In this document: piece by piece, positions 1-8,534 of the stretch
Layout of the letters: each line of letters begins with the position of its first letter
How positions within the stretch are numbered: position 1 is the first letter of the stretch
Assembly (NCBI RefSeq): GCF_039522165.1
Contig: NZ_BAAADE010000002.1
Location: 496,001 to 560,000 of the forward strand
Direction: 5' to 3'
Length of the DNA: 64,000 nucleotides
Source of the DNA: Paenochrobactrum glaciei
GTDB taxonomy: Bacteria; Pseudomonadota; Alphaproteobacteria; Rhizobiales; Rhizobiaceae
The notes under the pieces: model-generated
What the model saw: only the letters and a program-made list of their open reading frames with translations
Told to the model about the DNA's origin: nothing
Databases searched by the model: none
Translations under genes and position numbers: made by a program

Positions 1-1
1 C

Positions 2-649
2 GAAACCAAGGATGGTAAAGTGCAGACACTTACCGTTGACCGGATGATTTCGGCTGTTGGTGTTCAGGGCAATATCGAAAATATCGGCCTTGAGCAGCTC
101 GGCGTGAAAACTGACCGAGGTTGCGTGGTGATTGATGCTTATGGCAAAACCAATGTTGATGGCATTTATGCGATCGGCGACGTAGCTGGCCCGCCAATGC
201 TCGCCCATAAAGCCGAGCATGAAGGCGTGATCTGCGTTGAGAAAATTGCTGGTCTGCCAAATGTGCATCCGCTTGATAAGAGCATGATCCCGGGCTGCAC
301 CTATTGTAACCCGCAGGTGGCATCGGTTGGTCTGACAGAAGCCAAAGCCAAAGAGCAGGGCTACGATATCCGCGTTGGCCGCTATCAGTTCGTGGCCAAT
401 GGTAAGGCTGTTGCGCTGGGTGAAGATCAGGGCATGGTAAAAACCATCTTTGACAAGAAAACCGGTCAGCTGCTTGGCGCACACATGGTTGGTGCGGAAG
501 TAACCGAACTGATTCAGGGCTTCGTAATTGCGATGAACCTGGAAACCACTGAAGAAGAGCTGATGCACTCCGTCTTCCCGCATCCGACCATTTCGGAAGT
601 GATGAAGGAAAGCGTGCTTGATGCCTATGGCAAAGTGTTGAACGCTTAA
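2..649 (+). CDS. lpdA: dihydrolipoamide dehydrogenase, C-terminal part (5' truncated by window edge)
   Basis: This is the E3 flavoprotein of 2-oxoacid dehydrogenase complexes, which reoxidises dihydrolipoyl groups with NAD+. Only the C-terminal ~215 residues are in the window; the frame is open to the first bases, so the true start lies upstream. Visible are the second FAD-contact motif (GIYAIGDVAGPPMLAHKA) and the dimerisation domain ending in PHPTISEVMKE, where the His and Glu of HPT-x3-E form the active-site pair with the redox disulfide of the other subunit. The missing N-terminus would carry the FAD-binding fold and the redox cysteines. It sits just upstream of lipA, which makes the lipoyl cofactor that this enzyme acts on. 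Confidence 0.96.
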   Translation, partial: ETKDGKVQTLTVDRMISAVGVQGNIENIGLEQLGVKTDRGCVVIDAYGKTNVDGIYAIGDVAGPPMLAHKAEHEGVICVEKIAGLPNVHPLDKSMIPGCTYCNPQVASVGLTEAKAKEQGYDIRVGRYQFVANGKAVALGEDQGMVKTIFDKKTGQLLGAHMVGAEVTELIQGFVIAMNLETTEEELMHSVFPHPTISEVMKESVLDAYGKVLNA

Positions 650-652
650 AAA

Positions 653-931
653 GTGAGGAGAAGCGCTATTCCGCTGATCAAAAACGGCCATCCGTGGCGT
701 GCTATGGCATGGCCGGTATTGAAATGGGCAACAGTTATCGGGGTGCTACTTGGCTTTGGTGCCGGCACCTTGAGTATGTTGTCCGGCAATATTATATCGA
801 TTAACGGGACAGCGATTTCCGGTTGGTACGGCGTTTGGTCGCTGACCCTAGCGCTCGGAATTGCCGGTTTTCTTTTTGGTCTGATCGGCGCATTACTGGT
901 GCGTGCGGTTGGTATCGCCGCCGAAAAGTAA
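653..931 (+). CDS. small two-helix membrane protein, unknown function
   Basis: I do not recognise a named family. The 92-residue product has two long hydrophobic stretches, roughly residues 22-44 and 58-88, separated by a short polar loop (GNIISINGTAISGW), and a basic N-terminus. It starts 3 nt after the lpdA stop, and its stop codon overlaps the ribosome-binding site of the next gene, so it is probably co-transcribed and translationally coupled. The start is uncertain: GTG at 653 has no good upstream Shine-Dalgarno, whereas GAGGAG at 655-660 would favour initiation at the in-frame ATT at 668, a rare start codon. Coding is supported by the tight operon spacing and clean membrane topology; the role is unknown. 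Confidence 0.7.
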   Translation: MRRSAIPLIKNGHPWRAMAWPVLKWATVIGVLLGFGAGTLSMLSGNIISINGTAISGWYGVWSLTLALGIAGFLFGLIGALLVRAVGIAAEK

Positions 932-941
932 GGAGAAACCA

Positions 942-1220
942 TTGGAAAATCAATTAGTTGTCTTTGATGGCTATGGTTTCTTCGGCACGCTGCTGATTGG
1001 CTTTCTGGCCGGGTATATCGCCAATAAAGCGATGAAGCGAAACTATGGATTCCTGATCAGTATTCTGTTAGGGATCGCCGGAGCATTTGTAGGGACGGCA
1101 CTTGCGCAAGCCTTGTCTTTCAAGGTTTGGGGCTTTGCCAGCAATCTGATTGCCGCGACCGCAGGTGCCATCATTATTCTTTGGGTGTTTGACCTGTTGA
1201 ACGGAAAACGGTCAAAATAA
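942..1220 (+). CDS. GlsB/YeaQ/YmgE family stress-response membrane protein
   Basis: The 92-residue product has three hydrophobic, glycine-rich segments and the family-like block FLAGYIANKAMKRNYGF followed by ILLGIAGAFVGT. This is typical of the transglycosylase-associated (GlsB/YeaQ/YmgE) family, small inner-membrane proteins often linked to stress responses but of unproven biochemistry. The start is taken as TTG at 942 because AGGAG at 931-935 lies 6 nt upstream; an in-frame GTG at 903 exists but falls inside the previous gene. It follows the two-helix membrane protein by 10 nt and precedes lipA by 22 nt. Confidence 0.85.
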   Translation: MENQLVVFDGYGFFGTLLIGFLAGYIANKAMKRNYGFLISILLGIAGAFVGTALAQALSFKVWGFASNLIAATAGAIIILWVFDLLNGKRSK

Positions 1221-1242
1221 GAGGACAGGCAGGGTTTAAGTT

Positions 1243-2208
1243 ATGGTTACAGTTCTTGATACGGTTGCCAGAGACATGCGTCCGCGCCACCCTGAGAAGG
1301 CGCATCGGCCGGATAATGCAATTCTTAAAAAACCGGATTGGATCCGCGTTAAAGCGCCTGTCACCAAAGGTTATAATGAAACACGCGAGATTGTCCGCTC
1401 GCACAAGCTGGTAACGGTTTGTGAAGAAGCAGGTTGCCCGAATATCGGCGAATGCTGGGATAAAAAACACGCAACTTTCATGATTATGGGTGAAATCTGC
1501 ACCCGTGCCTGCGCTTTCTGTAACGTTGCGACCGGTATCCCAACCGCGCTCGACAAGAACGAACCTGCAAGCGTTGCCAAGGCCGTGAAAGAAATGGGCT
1601 TGAAGCATGTGGTAATCACGTCTGTTGACCGTGATGATCTGGCAGATGGCGGTGCACAGCATTTTGCTGAAGTGATCCATGCCATCCGTGAAGCAGCGCC
1701 CGGCACAACAATTGAAATTCTGACACCCGATTTCCTGCGCAAAGAAGGCGCCTTGGAAGTGGTCGTCAAAGCACGTCCTGATGTGTTCAATCACAATCTG
1801 GAAACTGTGCCGTCGAAATATCTGAAAGTGCGTCCGGGTGCGCGTTATTTCCATTCCATCCGCTTGCTTCAGCGCGTTAAGGAACTGGATCCGACCATTT
1901 TCACCAAATCCGGCATTATGGTTGGCTTGGGTGAAGAGCGTAACGAAATCCTGCAATTGATGGATGATTTGCGTTCAGCCGATGTGGATTTCATGACCAT
2001 CGGTCAGTATTTGCAGCCAACCCGCAAGCACCATCCGGTTATTCGTTTTGTGAAGCCTGATGAGTTCAAGTCATTTGAAACCATTGGCCGCACCAAAGGC
2101 TTCCTGCTGGTTGCCTCAAGCCCGCTGACCCGTTCCTCGCACCATGCGGGTGACGATTTTGCAAAACTGAAAGCCGCGCGTGAAGCGCAGGTGATGGCAC
2201 GGGCATAA
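1243..2208 (+). CDS. lipA: lipoyl synthase
   Basis: This radical-SAM enzyme inserts two sulfur atoms into protein-bound octanoyl groups to form lipoyl cofactors. The 321-residue length is normal. Both iron-sulfur cluster motifs are intact: the auxiliary cluster cysteines C60, C65 and C71 (CEEAGCPNIGEC) and the radical-SAM cysteines C86, C90 and C93 (CTRACAFC). The C-terminal RSSHHA block, whose first Ser coordinates the auxiliary cluster in studied LipA enzymes, is present (SSPLTRSSHHAGD). It lies downstream of lpdA and upstream of ratA. The partner octanoyltransferase lipB is in this window at about 41.2-41.9 kb, not adjacent. Confidence 0.98.
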   Translation: MVTVLDTVARDMRPRHPEKAHRPDNAILKKPDWIRVKAPVTKGYNETREIVRSHKLVTVCEEAGCPNIGECWDKKHATFMIMGEICTRACAFCNVATGIPTALDKNEPASVAKAVKEMGLKHVVITSVDRDDLADGGAQHFAEVIHAIREAAPGTTIEILTPDFLRKEGALEVVVKARPDVFNHNLETVPSKYLKVRPGARYFHSIRLLQRVKELDPTIFTKSGIMVGLGEERNEILQLMDDLRSADVDFMTIGQYLQPTRKHHPVIRFVKPDEFKSFETIGRTKGFLLVASSPLTRSSHHAGDDFAKLKAAREAQVMARA

Positions 2209-2215
2209 GAACCGC

Positions 2216-2668
2216 ATGCCGAGTTTTACCAATACACGGCGCGTTGCGCATCGCGCCGAAAACATGTTCAAGCTGGTTGCGGATGTGGAAAGCTATCCGC
2301 AATTTCTGCCGATGTGTGAAGCGCTGACCATCCGCTCGCGCAAAGAGCGTGACAGCAAAACACTGCTGATCGCTGATATGACGGTCGGCTATAAACTCAT
2401 CCGTGAAACATTCACCAGTCAGGTTTTATTAAAACCCGACGACAATGTGATTGAAGTGAAATATATCGACGGGCCATTCCGCTATCTTGATAATCGCTGG
2501 ACGTTTATTCCGGCTGAGGGTGGGGAAGCGTGCGATGTCGAGTTTTTCATCGATTATGAGTTTAAGAGCCGTACATTGGGGCTTTTAATGGGCTCGATGT
2601 TTGATCTGGCATTCCGTAAATTTTCGGAAGCATTTGAAAAACGCGCGGATCAGATTTTTAAAGCCTGA
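2216..2668 (+). CDS. ratA: RatA/COQ10-like START-domain protein
   Basis: A 150-residue single-domain protein of the polyketide cyclase/START superfamily. The N-terminal VAHRAENMFKLVADVESYPQFLPMCEA and the FRYLDNRWTFIP and CDVEFFIDYEFKSR blocks are typical of the RatA/COQ10 group. Family members either bind ubiquinone (COQ10) or were described as the RatA toxin that blocks ribosome subunit joining. In Hyphomicrobiales it is usually annotated as a RatA-family protein next to lipA. It starts 7 nt after the lipA stop. A coenzyme Q-binding role is at least as likely as a toxin role, because no antitoxin gene is adjacent. Confidence 0.9.
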   Translation: MPSFTNTRRVAHRAENMFKLVADVESYPQFLPMCEALTIRSRKERDSKTLLIADMTVGYKLIRETFTSQVLLKPDDNVIEVKYIDGPFRYLDNRWTFIPAEGGEACDVEFFIDYEFKSRTLGLLMGSMFDLAFRKFSEAFEKRADQIFKA

Positions 2669-2674
2669 TCCGCT

Positions 2675-3178
2675 TTAATTTTGACTGATATTTTCCAAAA
2701 TCAAATCAAGTGCTGTAAGCACAGTTAAGTGCCGGATTTCTGCGCGCGTTTTGTCCGCTCCAAAACGGCATTCACGATGCAGGACTGTGCTTTTCCTGCG
2801 CAGAGCGCTGGCAATATGCACAAGGCCGACAGGCTTTGCATCCGAGCCGCCGCCCGGGCCTGCAACGCCAGTTACCGCCACGCTGACAGATGCTTTAGAT
2901 TGTTGCAGCGCACCTTGCGCCATGGCAAGAGCGACTTCTTTGGAAACGGCACCTTTGTCATTAATGAGTGCGGCGGGAACGCCAATCATTGTGGTTTTAG
3001 CCGCATTGGAATAGGTGATAAAGCCGCGATCCACCACATCGGATGATCCGGCAATATCCGTGAGGCTCGCTATAATCATGCCGCCTGTGCAAGATTCAGC
3101 CGTTGCCACCATGAAACCTGCCTTACGGCAGGCTTCCAGCACTTCATTTGCTTTTACCTCAGCGATGAGTTCGCTCAT
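2675..3178 (-). CDS. pncC: CinA C-terminal domain protein (nicotinamide-nucleotide amidase type)
   Basis: The 167-residue protein matches the stand-alone CinA C-terminal domain, which in studied members deamidates nicotinamide mononucleotide to nicotinate mononucleotide in the pyridine nucleotide cycle. Diagnostic blocks are ATAESCTGGMIIASLTDIAGSS near the N-terminus, the FITYSN segment, and AVTGVAGPGGGSD. The N-terminal molybdopterin-binding-like domain of full-length CinA is absent, as is usual for this subfamily. Its ATG overlaps the TGA of ispDF by 4 nt, so the two minus-strand genes are translationally coupled. It converges on ratA with only 6 nt between stop codons and no obvious terminator there. 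Confidence 0.92.
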   Translation of the reverse strand: MSELIAEVKANEVLEACRKAGFMVATAESCTGGMIIASLTDIAGSSDVVDRGFITYSNAAKTTMIGVPAALINDKGAVSKEVALAMAQGALQQSKASVSVAVTGVAGPGGGSDAKPVGLVHIASALRRKSTVLHRECRFGADKTRAEIRHLTVLTALDLILENISQN

Positions 3179-4383
3179 AAAACATCCTCATGAGCTGGCA
3201 CTTCACCCGGATAGACAACAGTTGCAGTCACAATCGCAGCAATACCTTCACCACGGCCTAAAAAGCCGAGCTTTTCATTGGTGGTGGCTTTGACCGAAAT
3301 ACGATCAGCACTGATATTGAGAATTTGAGCGAGGCTTTTCGTCATGGCAGGGCGGTGCGGGCCAATCTTTGGTTCTTCGCAGATCAGCGTCACATCGGTA
3401 TTGGTGATGCGGCCACCGGCTTCACGCACTAGCTTCACAGCAAATTCGAGAAAAATATGCGAAGCGGCACCCTTCCACTGCGGCTCGGATGGCGGAAAAT
3501 GTGTGCCAATATCGCCGGCGCCACGGGTGGCAAGCAGCGCATCAGTGAGCGCATGAAAGCCGACATCAGCATCGGAATGGCCGGAGAGCTTTTTATCAAA
3601 CGGAATTTCAACGCCGCATAAAGTGACAAAGTCACCTTCTTCAAAGGCATGCACATCGTAGCCATTGCCGGTGCGCACATCCGGGAAGAAGCTTGGCGCA
3701 TTGTTTAAGCGCTGATTGGCCATTTCAATATCCTTTGCCCATGTCAGTTTGGTGTTGTCGGCAGAGCCTTCAATAATGGTAACAGCCAGCCCATGCCATT
3801 CGGCAATGGCGGCATCATCGGTAAAATCAGTTAAACCCGCTTTGAGCGCTTTGCTATGGGCTTCAAAAATCGGCGCATAAGGGAATGCTTGCGGGGTTTG
3901 TGCGGCATAGAGACCGGCGCGTGGCACAGTTTTTTGTACCATACCATCGGTGTCTGCCTGCTTGAGTGTGTCTGATACAGCAAGGGCTGGTAATACACCG
4001 CTTGATGGCTGCAAATTGCTGATGATGCGGCCAAGCAAATCCAAAGTTACAAACGGGCGCACACCATCATGAATCATCACATAATCAGGCTTGTCTTCAG
4101 CCAGTGCCAAAAGGCCAAGCTGGGTGGATTCCTGACGGGTCGGGCCGCCGGTGACAACCAGAATGCGCGGATCTGTAATAGGGCAGGCCGCCTGATAAAG
4201 CGCTTTATCATCAGCATGGATGACAATGACAATTTTGGAGAGGGCATCACATTGCAAAAATGTTGCAAGCGTGCGCATCAAAACTGCCTGATTGCCGATG
4301 CGGCGATATTGCTTCGGGCCTTCAACGCTTTGTCCGGCGCGTTCCCCGCGTCCGGCAGCGACGATCACTGCTGCTGTCTTCAA
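3175..4383 (-). CDS. ispDF: bifunctional IspDF: MEP cytidylyltransferase / MEcPP synthase
   Basis: This fusion carries two non-consecutive steps of the non-mevalonate isoprenoid pathway. The IspD half covers about residues 1-230, with the CTP-binding AAGRGERAG...GPKQY motif and HDGVRPF. The IspF half runs from about residue 235, with the metal-binding DVHAFEEGD and SGHSDADVGFHALTDALL motifs. The fusion is typical of alphaproteobacteria. The start is inferred as TTG at 4381-4383, just before KTAAVIVAAGRG, with GAAGG upstream on the minus strand; this gives 402 residues. There is no in-frame ATG close by, and the frame stays open for 124 more codons upstream that do not resemble IspD. The coupled cinA follows it. 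Confidence 0.95.
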   Translation of the reverse strand: MKTAAVIVAAGRGERAGQSVEGPKQYRRIGNQAVLMRTLATFLQCDALSKIVIVIHADDKALYQAACPITDPRILVVTGGPTRQESTQLGLLALAEDKPDYVMIHDGVRPFVTLDLLGRIISNLQPSSGVLPALAVSDTLKQADTDGMVQKTVPRAGLYAAQTPQAFPYAPIFEAHSKALKAGLTDFTDDAAIAEWHGLAVTIIEGSADNTKLTWAKDIEMANQRLNNAPSFFPDVRTGNGYDVHAFEEGDFVTLCGVEIPFDKKLSGHSDADVGFHALTDALLATRGAGDIGTHFPPSEPQWKGAASHIFLEFAVKLVREAGGRITNTDVTLICEEPKIGPHRPAMTKSLAQILNISADRISVKATTNEKLGFLGRGEGIAAIVTATVVYPGEVPAHEDVL

Positions 4384-4581
4384 AGTTGCATTGCCTTCAA
4401 TTAAATTAAGCCTTAAGAGCGATTTAAAGCTTAGAGAGAAAAAATGCCAGCCAAGGAATGTATTTAGGCACATAAGTGTGGGTGTTTTATTGCGTTTGGA
4501 TCGTGTATTGCTTAAATAATAGGCAGTTTTAAAACTGCCCAAATAACAGGCACTCCTAAAGATAAGTGACAACAGGCAAGA

Positions 4582-5574
4582 ATGACACTCCTTAATCAAC
4601 CCATTTCGATTGCAGGCGTTGAGCTGCCGAACCGCGTGTTCTTGGCGCCGATGTCGGGTGTGTCGGATTTGCCGTTTCGCCGCCGTGCGGCGGCTGCCGG
4701 TGCCGGTGTGGTGGTGTCGGAGATGGTGGCCAGTGCTGAACTGTGCGCCCGCCATTCTGAAAGCATGTTACGCCTTAATGGCGAGGGGCTTGGTACGCAT
4801 GTGGTGCAGCTGGCCGGACGTGAAGCCCATTGGATGGGCGAGGCCGCTAAAATTGCTGAAGGCGAAGGCGCAGACATTATTGATATCAATATGGGTTGCC
4901 CTGCCAAAAAGGTGACAGGTGGTTATTCCGGCTCGGCGCTGATGCGTGATCTTGATCATGCCATGACGCTGGTGGAAGCAACGGTGAATGCCGTGAACGT
5001 GCCGGTGACATTAAAAATGCGTCTCGGCTGGGATGAAAACAGCATCAATGCGCCGGAATTGGCAAAGCGGGCGGAAGCTGCCGGCATTGCGATGATTACC
5101 GTGCATGGGCGCACCCGCAATCAGTTTTATGAAGGCCATGCCGATTGGGATGCTATTGCGGCGGTGCGGGCAGAAATCAAACTGCCACTGGTTGCCAATG
5201 GAGATGTGGGCACGACAGCGGATGCGCAGGAGATTTTGCGTCGCTCTGGCGCTGATGCGGTGATGGTGGGGCGCGCAAGTTATGGTCAGCCTTGGCTGGC
5301 AGGGGCTATTGCTGCCGATGCGCCACAGCATTTTTCTGATAAAAACGAAATTTTATCATATATTATAATGCATTATGAGGACATGCTGAAGCATTATGGC
5401 GACCGCACCGGCATTCGTCATTCGCGCAAGCATCTGGGCTGGTATCTGGATCGCCATATTGGTGCTCAGCTCCTTCCGGCAGATCGCGCCAGCATTATGA
5501 CCCTGACTGATCCGCACCAAGTCATTGCGTTGCTCACCGAGATTTTCAATAAAACCGCTGATATGGCGGCTTGA
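4582..5574 (+). CDS. dusB: tRNA-dihydrouridine synthase B
   Basis: An FMN-dependent enzyme that reduces uridine in the tRNA D-loop. The 330-residue TIM-barrel protein shows the substrate/FMN motif APMSGVSDLPFR, the catalytic cysteine C106 in DINMGCPAKKVTGG, the HGRTRNQ segment and the phosphate-binding VANGDV...VMVGRASYGQPW. Its stop is followed one nucleotide later by the ntrB start, reproducing the dusB-ntrB-ntrC arrangement found in enterobacteria (dusB-fis) and Rhizobiales (nifR3-ntrBC). It diverges from ispDF across about 200 bp. Confidence 0.97.
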   Translation: MTLLNQPISIAGVELPNRVFLAPMSGVSDLPFRRRAAAAGAGVVVSEMVASAELCARHSESMLRLNGEGLGTHVVQLAGREAHWMGEAAKIAEGEGADIIDINMGCPAKKVTGGYSGSALMRDLDHAMTLVEATVNAVNVPVTLKMRLGWDENSINAPELAKRAEAAGIAMITVHGRTRNQFYEGHADWDAIAAVRAEIKLPLVANGDVGTTADAQEILRRSGADAVMVGRASYGQPWLAGAIAADAPQHFSDKNEILSYIIMHYEDMLKHYGDRTGIRHSRKHLGWYLDRHIGAQLLPADRASIMTLTDPHQVIALLTEIFNKTADMAA

Positions 5575-5575
5575 A

Positions 5576-6688
5576 ATGGACGCAGTGCCATTAAGCTTGC
5601 TCGTACTTGATAGCCTTAATCAGGCGATTATCGTGCTGAATAAGCAAAATCATATTATCTATGCCAATCTGGAGGCAGAAGTTTTCTTCAAAACCGGTGC
5701 GGCGATGTTGCGCCGTCAGGAACTGGCACAGCTTTTGCCTGTGGGTTCGCCGCTGATTGCGATGGTGGAACAATCGCGCGCGCGTGATGTTCCGTGTCAG
5801 GAGTATAGGCTCGATCTTTCATCGCCGCGGCTGGGTGATGATAAAATCACCGATATTTATATGCGTCCTCTCGTGGAAATGCCGGGGCATATGCTGCTGG
5901 TTTTTAAAGAAAAGACCTTGGCTGAGAAAATCGAGCGGCAATTATCCTATCGGGGTGCGGCGCAATCGGTGTCGGGTCTGGCTTCTATGCTGGCACATGA
6001 AATTAAAAACCCGCTTTCAGGTATTCGTGGTGCGGCGCAATTGCTGGAAACTGTGGTGGAGCCTTCCGATCAGCCGCTGACTGTGCTGATCCGCGATGAG
6101 GCTGACCGGATAGTTAAACTGGTTGATCGGATGGAGATTTTTTCCGACGAGCGACCGGTGGAAAAAGAGCCGGTGAATATTCATAATATTCTAAGCCATG
6201 TGCGCGCATTGGCGGTGCATGGCTTTGGCAAGTCTATCGATTTTATCGAGGATTATGATCCCTCATTGCCGCCGGTTCTGGCCAACCGCGATCAGCTTGT
6301 GCAGGTGGTTTTAAATCTGGTTAAAAACGCTGCCGAGGCGATTGGCAAGCGCACGGACGGTGAGATCATTTTAAAAAGCGCTTACAAGCCTGGTTTGCAT
6401 TTTGTACGCACAGAGCAGCAGCAAAAAGTCTCACTGCCGTTGGAAATTACTGTCAGCGATAATGGTGGTGGTGTGCCAGCTGATATGCTGCCGCATTTGT
6501 TTGATCCTTTTATAACCGGCAAAACCAATGGTTCTGGTTTGGGGCTGGCGCTGGTGGCAAAGATCGTGCGTGAACATGGTGGCGTGATTGAATGTGATAG
6601 CCAAAACGGGCGCACTCTATTCCGCATGCTTATGCCGATGTGGACGGGTGAGATGGGACAAACGGACAGGTCGGGGAGTGCGAGATGA
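5576..6688 (+). CDS. ntrB: nitrogen regulation sensor histidine kinase NtrB
   Basis: NtrB phosphorylates or dephosphorylates NtrC according to nitrogen status relayed by PII proteins. The 370-residue soluble protein has an N-terminal PAS-like domain (residues ~10-115), then the H-box MLAHEIKNPLSGIRGAAQLLE with the phospho-accepting H141. The ATPase domain follows, with N-box NLVKNAAEAIG, G1 DNGGGVP and G2 GSGLGLALV. There are no membrane segments, as expected. The ATG at 5576 is chosen because it gives the NtrB N-terminus and near-abutting spacing to dusB; the frame extends 17 codons further into dusB. Its TGA overlaps the ntrC ATG (ATGA), implying coupled expression. Confidence 0.96.
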   Translation: MDAVPLSLLVLDSLNQAIIVLNKQNHIIYANLEAEVFFKTGAAMLRRQELAQLLPVGSPLIAMVEQSRARDVPCQEYRLDLSSPRLGDDKITDIYMRPLVEMPGHMLLVFKEKTLAEKIERQLSYRGAAQSVSGLASMLAHEIKNPLSGIRGAAQLLETVVEPSDQPLTVLIRDEADRIVKLVDRMEIFSDERPVEKEPVNIHNILSHVRALAVHGFGKSIDFIEDYDPSLPPVLANRDQLVQVVLNLVKNAAEAIGKRTDGEIILKSAYKPGLHFVRTEQQQKVSLPLEITVSDNGGGVPADMLPHLFDPFITGKTNGSGLGLALVAKIVREHGGVIECDSQNGRTLFRMLMPMWTGEMGQTDRSGSAR

Positions 6689-8157
6689 CCAGCAAAGATC
6701 AGTTGAACACGATTATTGTGGCTGATGATGATGGTGCGATCCGAACCGTTTTGAACCATGCGCTTACCCGTGCCGGTTACCGCGTTTTATTGGCGGAAAA
6801 TGCGGCAGCACTTTGGCAATTTATGCTGGCCGGTGAGGGCGGCTTGGTTATCACCGATGTAGTGATGCCGGATGAGAATGTGTTTGATGTTATTCCGCGC
6901 ATTAAAACCCTGCGGCCTGATTTGCCGATTGTGGTGATGAGTGCGCAAAACACCTTCATGACGGCAGTGCAGGCCAATGAGGCAGGCGCATATGAATATT
7001 TGCCCAAACCATTTGATCTCAATGAATTGTTGCAGGTGGTTGAACGTGCCTTAGCGATGAAGGCACAAAAATTAAGCGCTAATACGCCTGATGATCTGGC
7101 TGAACCCATGCCGCTCGTTGGTCGTTCGCAAGCCATGCAGGATGTTTACCGCGTTGTTGCGCGGATGATGGGTTCTGATCTGACCGTGTTGATTACCGGT
7201 CAATCTGGTACGGGGAAGGAACTGATTGCCCGTGCCCTGCATGATTATGGGCGCCGTGCCAAAGCACCGTTTGTGGCGGTCAATATGGCGGCTATTCCGC
7301 GTGATCTGATCGAATCGGAATTGTTTGGTCATGAAAAAGGTGCGTTTACCGGCGCTTTTCAACGCGCCAGCGGTCGTTTTGAACAAGCGGAAGGCGGCAC
7401 GTTATTTCTGGATGAAATCGGCGATATGCCGATGGAAGCGCAAACGCGGCTGTTACGCGTGTTGCAGCAGGGCGAATATACGAGTGTGGGCGGTCATAAG
7501 CCGATCAAAACCAATGTGCGCATTGTGGCGGCAACCAATCAGAACCTAACCCAATTGATGAGCCGTAATCTGTTCCGTGAAGACCTTTATTACCGGCTGA
7601 ATGTGGTGCCGCTTAAAATTCCGAGCCTGCGTGAGCGGTGTGAGGATATACCCGATCTGATCCGGCATTTTTTCCGTTTAGGGCGTGCACAAAATCTTGA
7701 AGAAAAGCAGATTTCACCCAAAGCGATGGAACTTCTGCAACAGCATAGTTGGCCGGGCAATGTGCGCGAACTGGAAAATCTGGTGCGCCGCCTGAGTGTG
7801 CTTTATCCGCAAAATGAAATCGGCGAGGATGTCATTAAAGCTGAATTGAGTGTCGGCTTTGAAGGGCAGGGTATCAGCGCTTTTGCGGGCAATGCAGGGC
7901 TGGCAGCAAGTGAAGTTGATTTCACAACTCTGCTGGAACATCACATGCAGGCTTTGTTTGATCAGGGTTTGCCGGAAAGCGGTCTTTATCAGCGCATTAT
8001 TGAAGAGGTGGAGCGGCCATTGATTGCCGCCTGCCTGCTGGCAACACGCGGCAACCAGATTAAGGCGGCAGATGTATTGGGGCTTAACCGCAATACATTG
8101 CGCAAAAAAATCCGTGATCTGAACGTGGATATTTATCGTGAGAATGGCTCAGAGTGA
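6685..8157 (+). CDS. ntrC: nitrogen regulation response regulator NtrC (sigma-54 activator)
   Basis: NtrC activates sigma-54 promoters of nitrogen-assimilation genes. Three domains are visible in 490 residues: a receiver with the acidic pocket and phospho-acceptor D58; an AAA+ domain (~residues 140-380) with Walker A GQSGTGKE, the sigma-54 contact loop GAFTGA and Walker B TLFLDEIGD; and a C-terminal Fis-type helix-turn-helix (AADVLGLNRNTLRKKI). Walker A carries Gln at residue 173 where Glu is the usual residue. The linker before the HTH is long. In Brucella and Rhizobium, ntrY-ntrX usually follow; here a non-coding stretch follows instead. Confidence 0.97.
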   Translation: MTSKDQLNTIIVADDDGAIRTVLNHALTRAGYRVLLAENAAALWQFMLAGEGGLVITDVVMPDENVFDVIPRIKTLRPDLPIVVMSAQNTFMTAVQANEAGAYEYLPKPFDLNELLQVVERALAMKAQKLSANTPDDLAEPMPLVGRSQAMQDVYRVVARMMGSDLTVLITGQSGTGKELIARALHDYGRRAKAPFVAVNMAAIPRDLIESELFGHEKGAFTGAFQRASGRFEQAEGGTLFLDEIGDMPMEAQTRLLRVLQQGEYTSVGGHKPIKTNVRIVAATNQNLTQLMSRNLFREDLYYRLNVVPLKIPSLRERCEDIPDLIRHFFRLGRAQNLEEKQISPKAMELLQQHSWPGNVRELENLVRRLSVLYPQNEIGEDVIKAELSVGFEGQGISAFAGNAGLAASEVDFTTLLEHHMQALFDQGLPESGLYQRIIEEVERPLIAACLLATRGNQIKAADVLGLNRNTLRKKIRDLNVDIYRENGSE

Positions 8158-8506
8158 TTTTTTAAGGTCGTTTTTGGGTAAGACCGGCTCTGTTTAATAG
8201 AATCATTCTGAAAACAGCCCCACGCATTCATGATGATTCGTGCAGTGCGTGCGGAATACGCGCTTGCAAAAAATTGCTGCATCCACAGGGGATATTTTGC
8301 AAAAATAATCAAAAACGCAGTTCATTTTAGAATTTTGAACAAACTGTCATTTAAGGGGTTGCGTTTTGATTATGTTAATCCTATAAAAACAGTGTCATTA
8401 AGAGGTTTTTGCGTAACTCCTTGTAAAGCAAGGGGATTATGCATTTACCTCATTTTGCAATGCGAATATTGCATAGGATTTGAATATCACTTCGGTGGAA
8501 TTTGGA
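8158..8506. other. intergenic region downstream of ntrC, no gene supported
   Basis: AT-rich sequence. A 144-codon open frame crosses it (8230-8664) but has no ribosome-binding site, a cysteine-rich atypical composition and no family resemblance. No strong terminator for ntrC is obvious: the candidate GGTC...GACC pairing just after the stop is weak. The ntrY gene expected here from relatives is not present. Confidence 0.6.
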
Positions 8507-8534
8507 CAAAAAAAAGCAAGGCTTTCGCCTTGCT
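8507..8534 (-). terminator. rho-independent terminator
   Basis: A perfect 8-bp stem AGCAAGGC/GCCTTGCT with a 4-nt loop (8515-8534) is followed on the minus strand by a run of eight T (8515-8508). On the plus strand the hairpin is followed by mixed sequence, so it works leftwards, ending the candidate sRNA or the monooxygenase transcript. Confidence 0.8.

Noticed and set aside
2216..2668. RatA as part of a toxin-antitoxin module
   Set aside because: No antitoxin gene is adjacent; the context (lipA, cinA) is housekeeping and the fold equally fits coenzyme Q binding.
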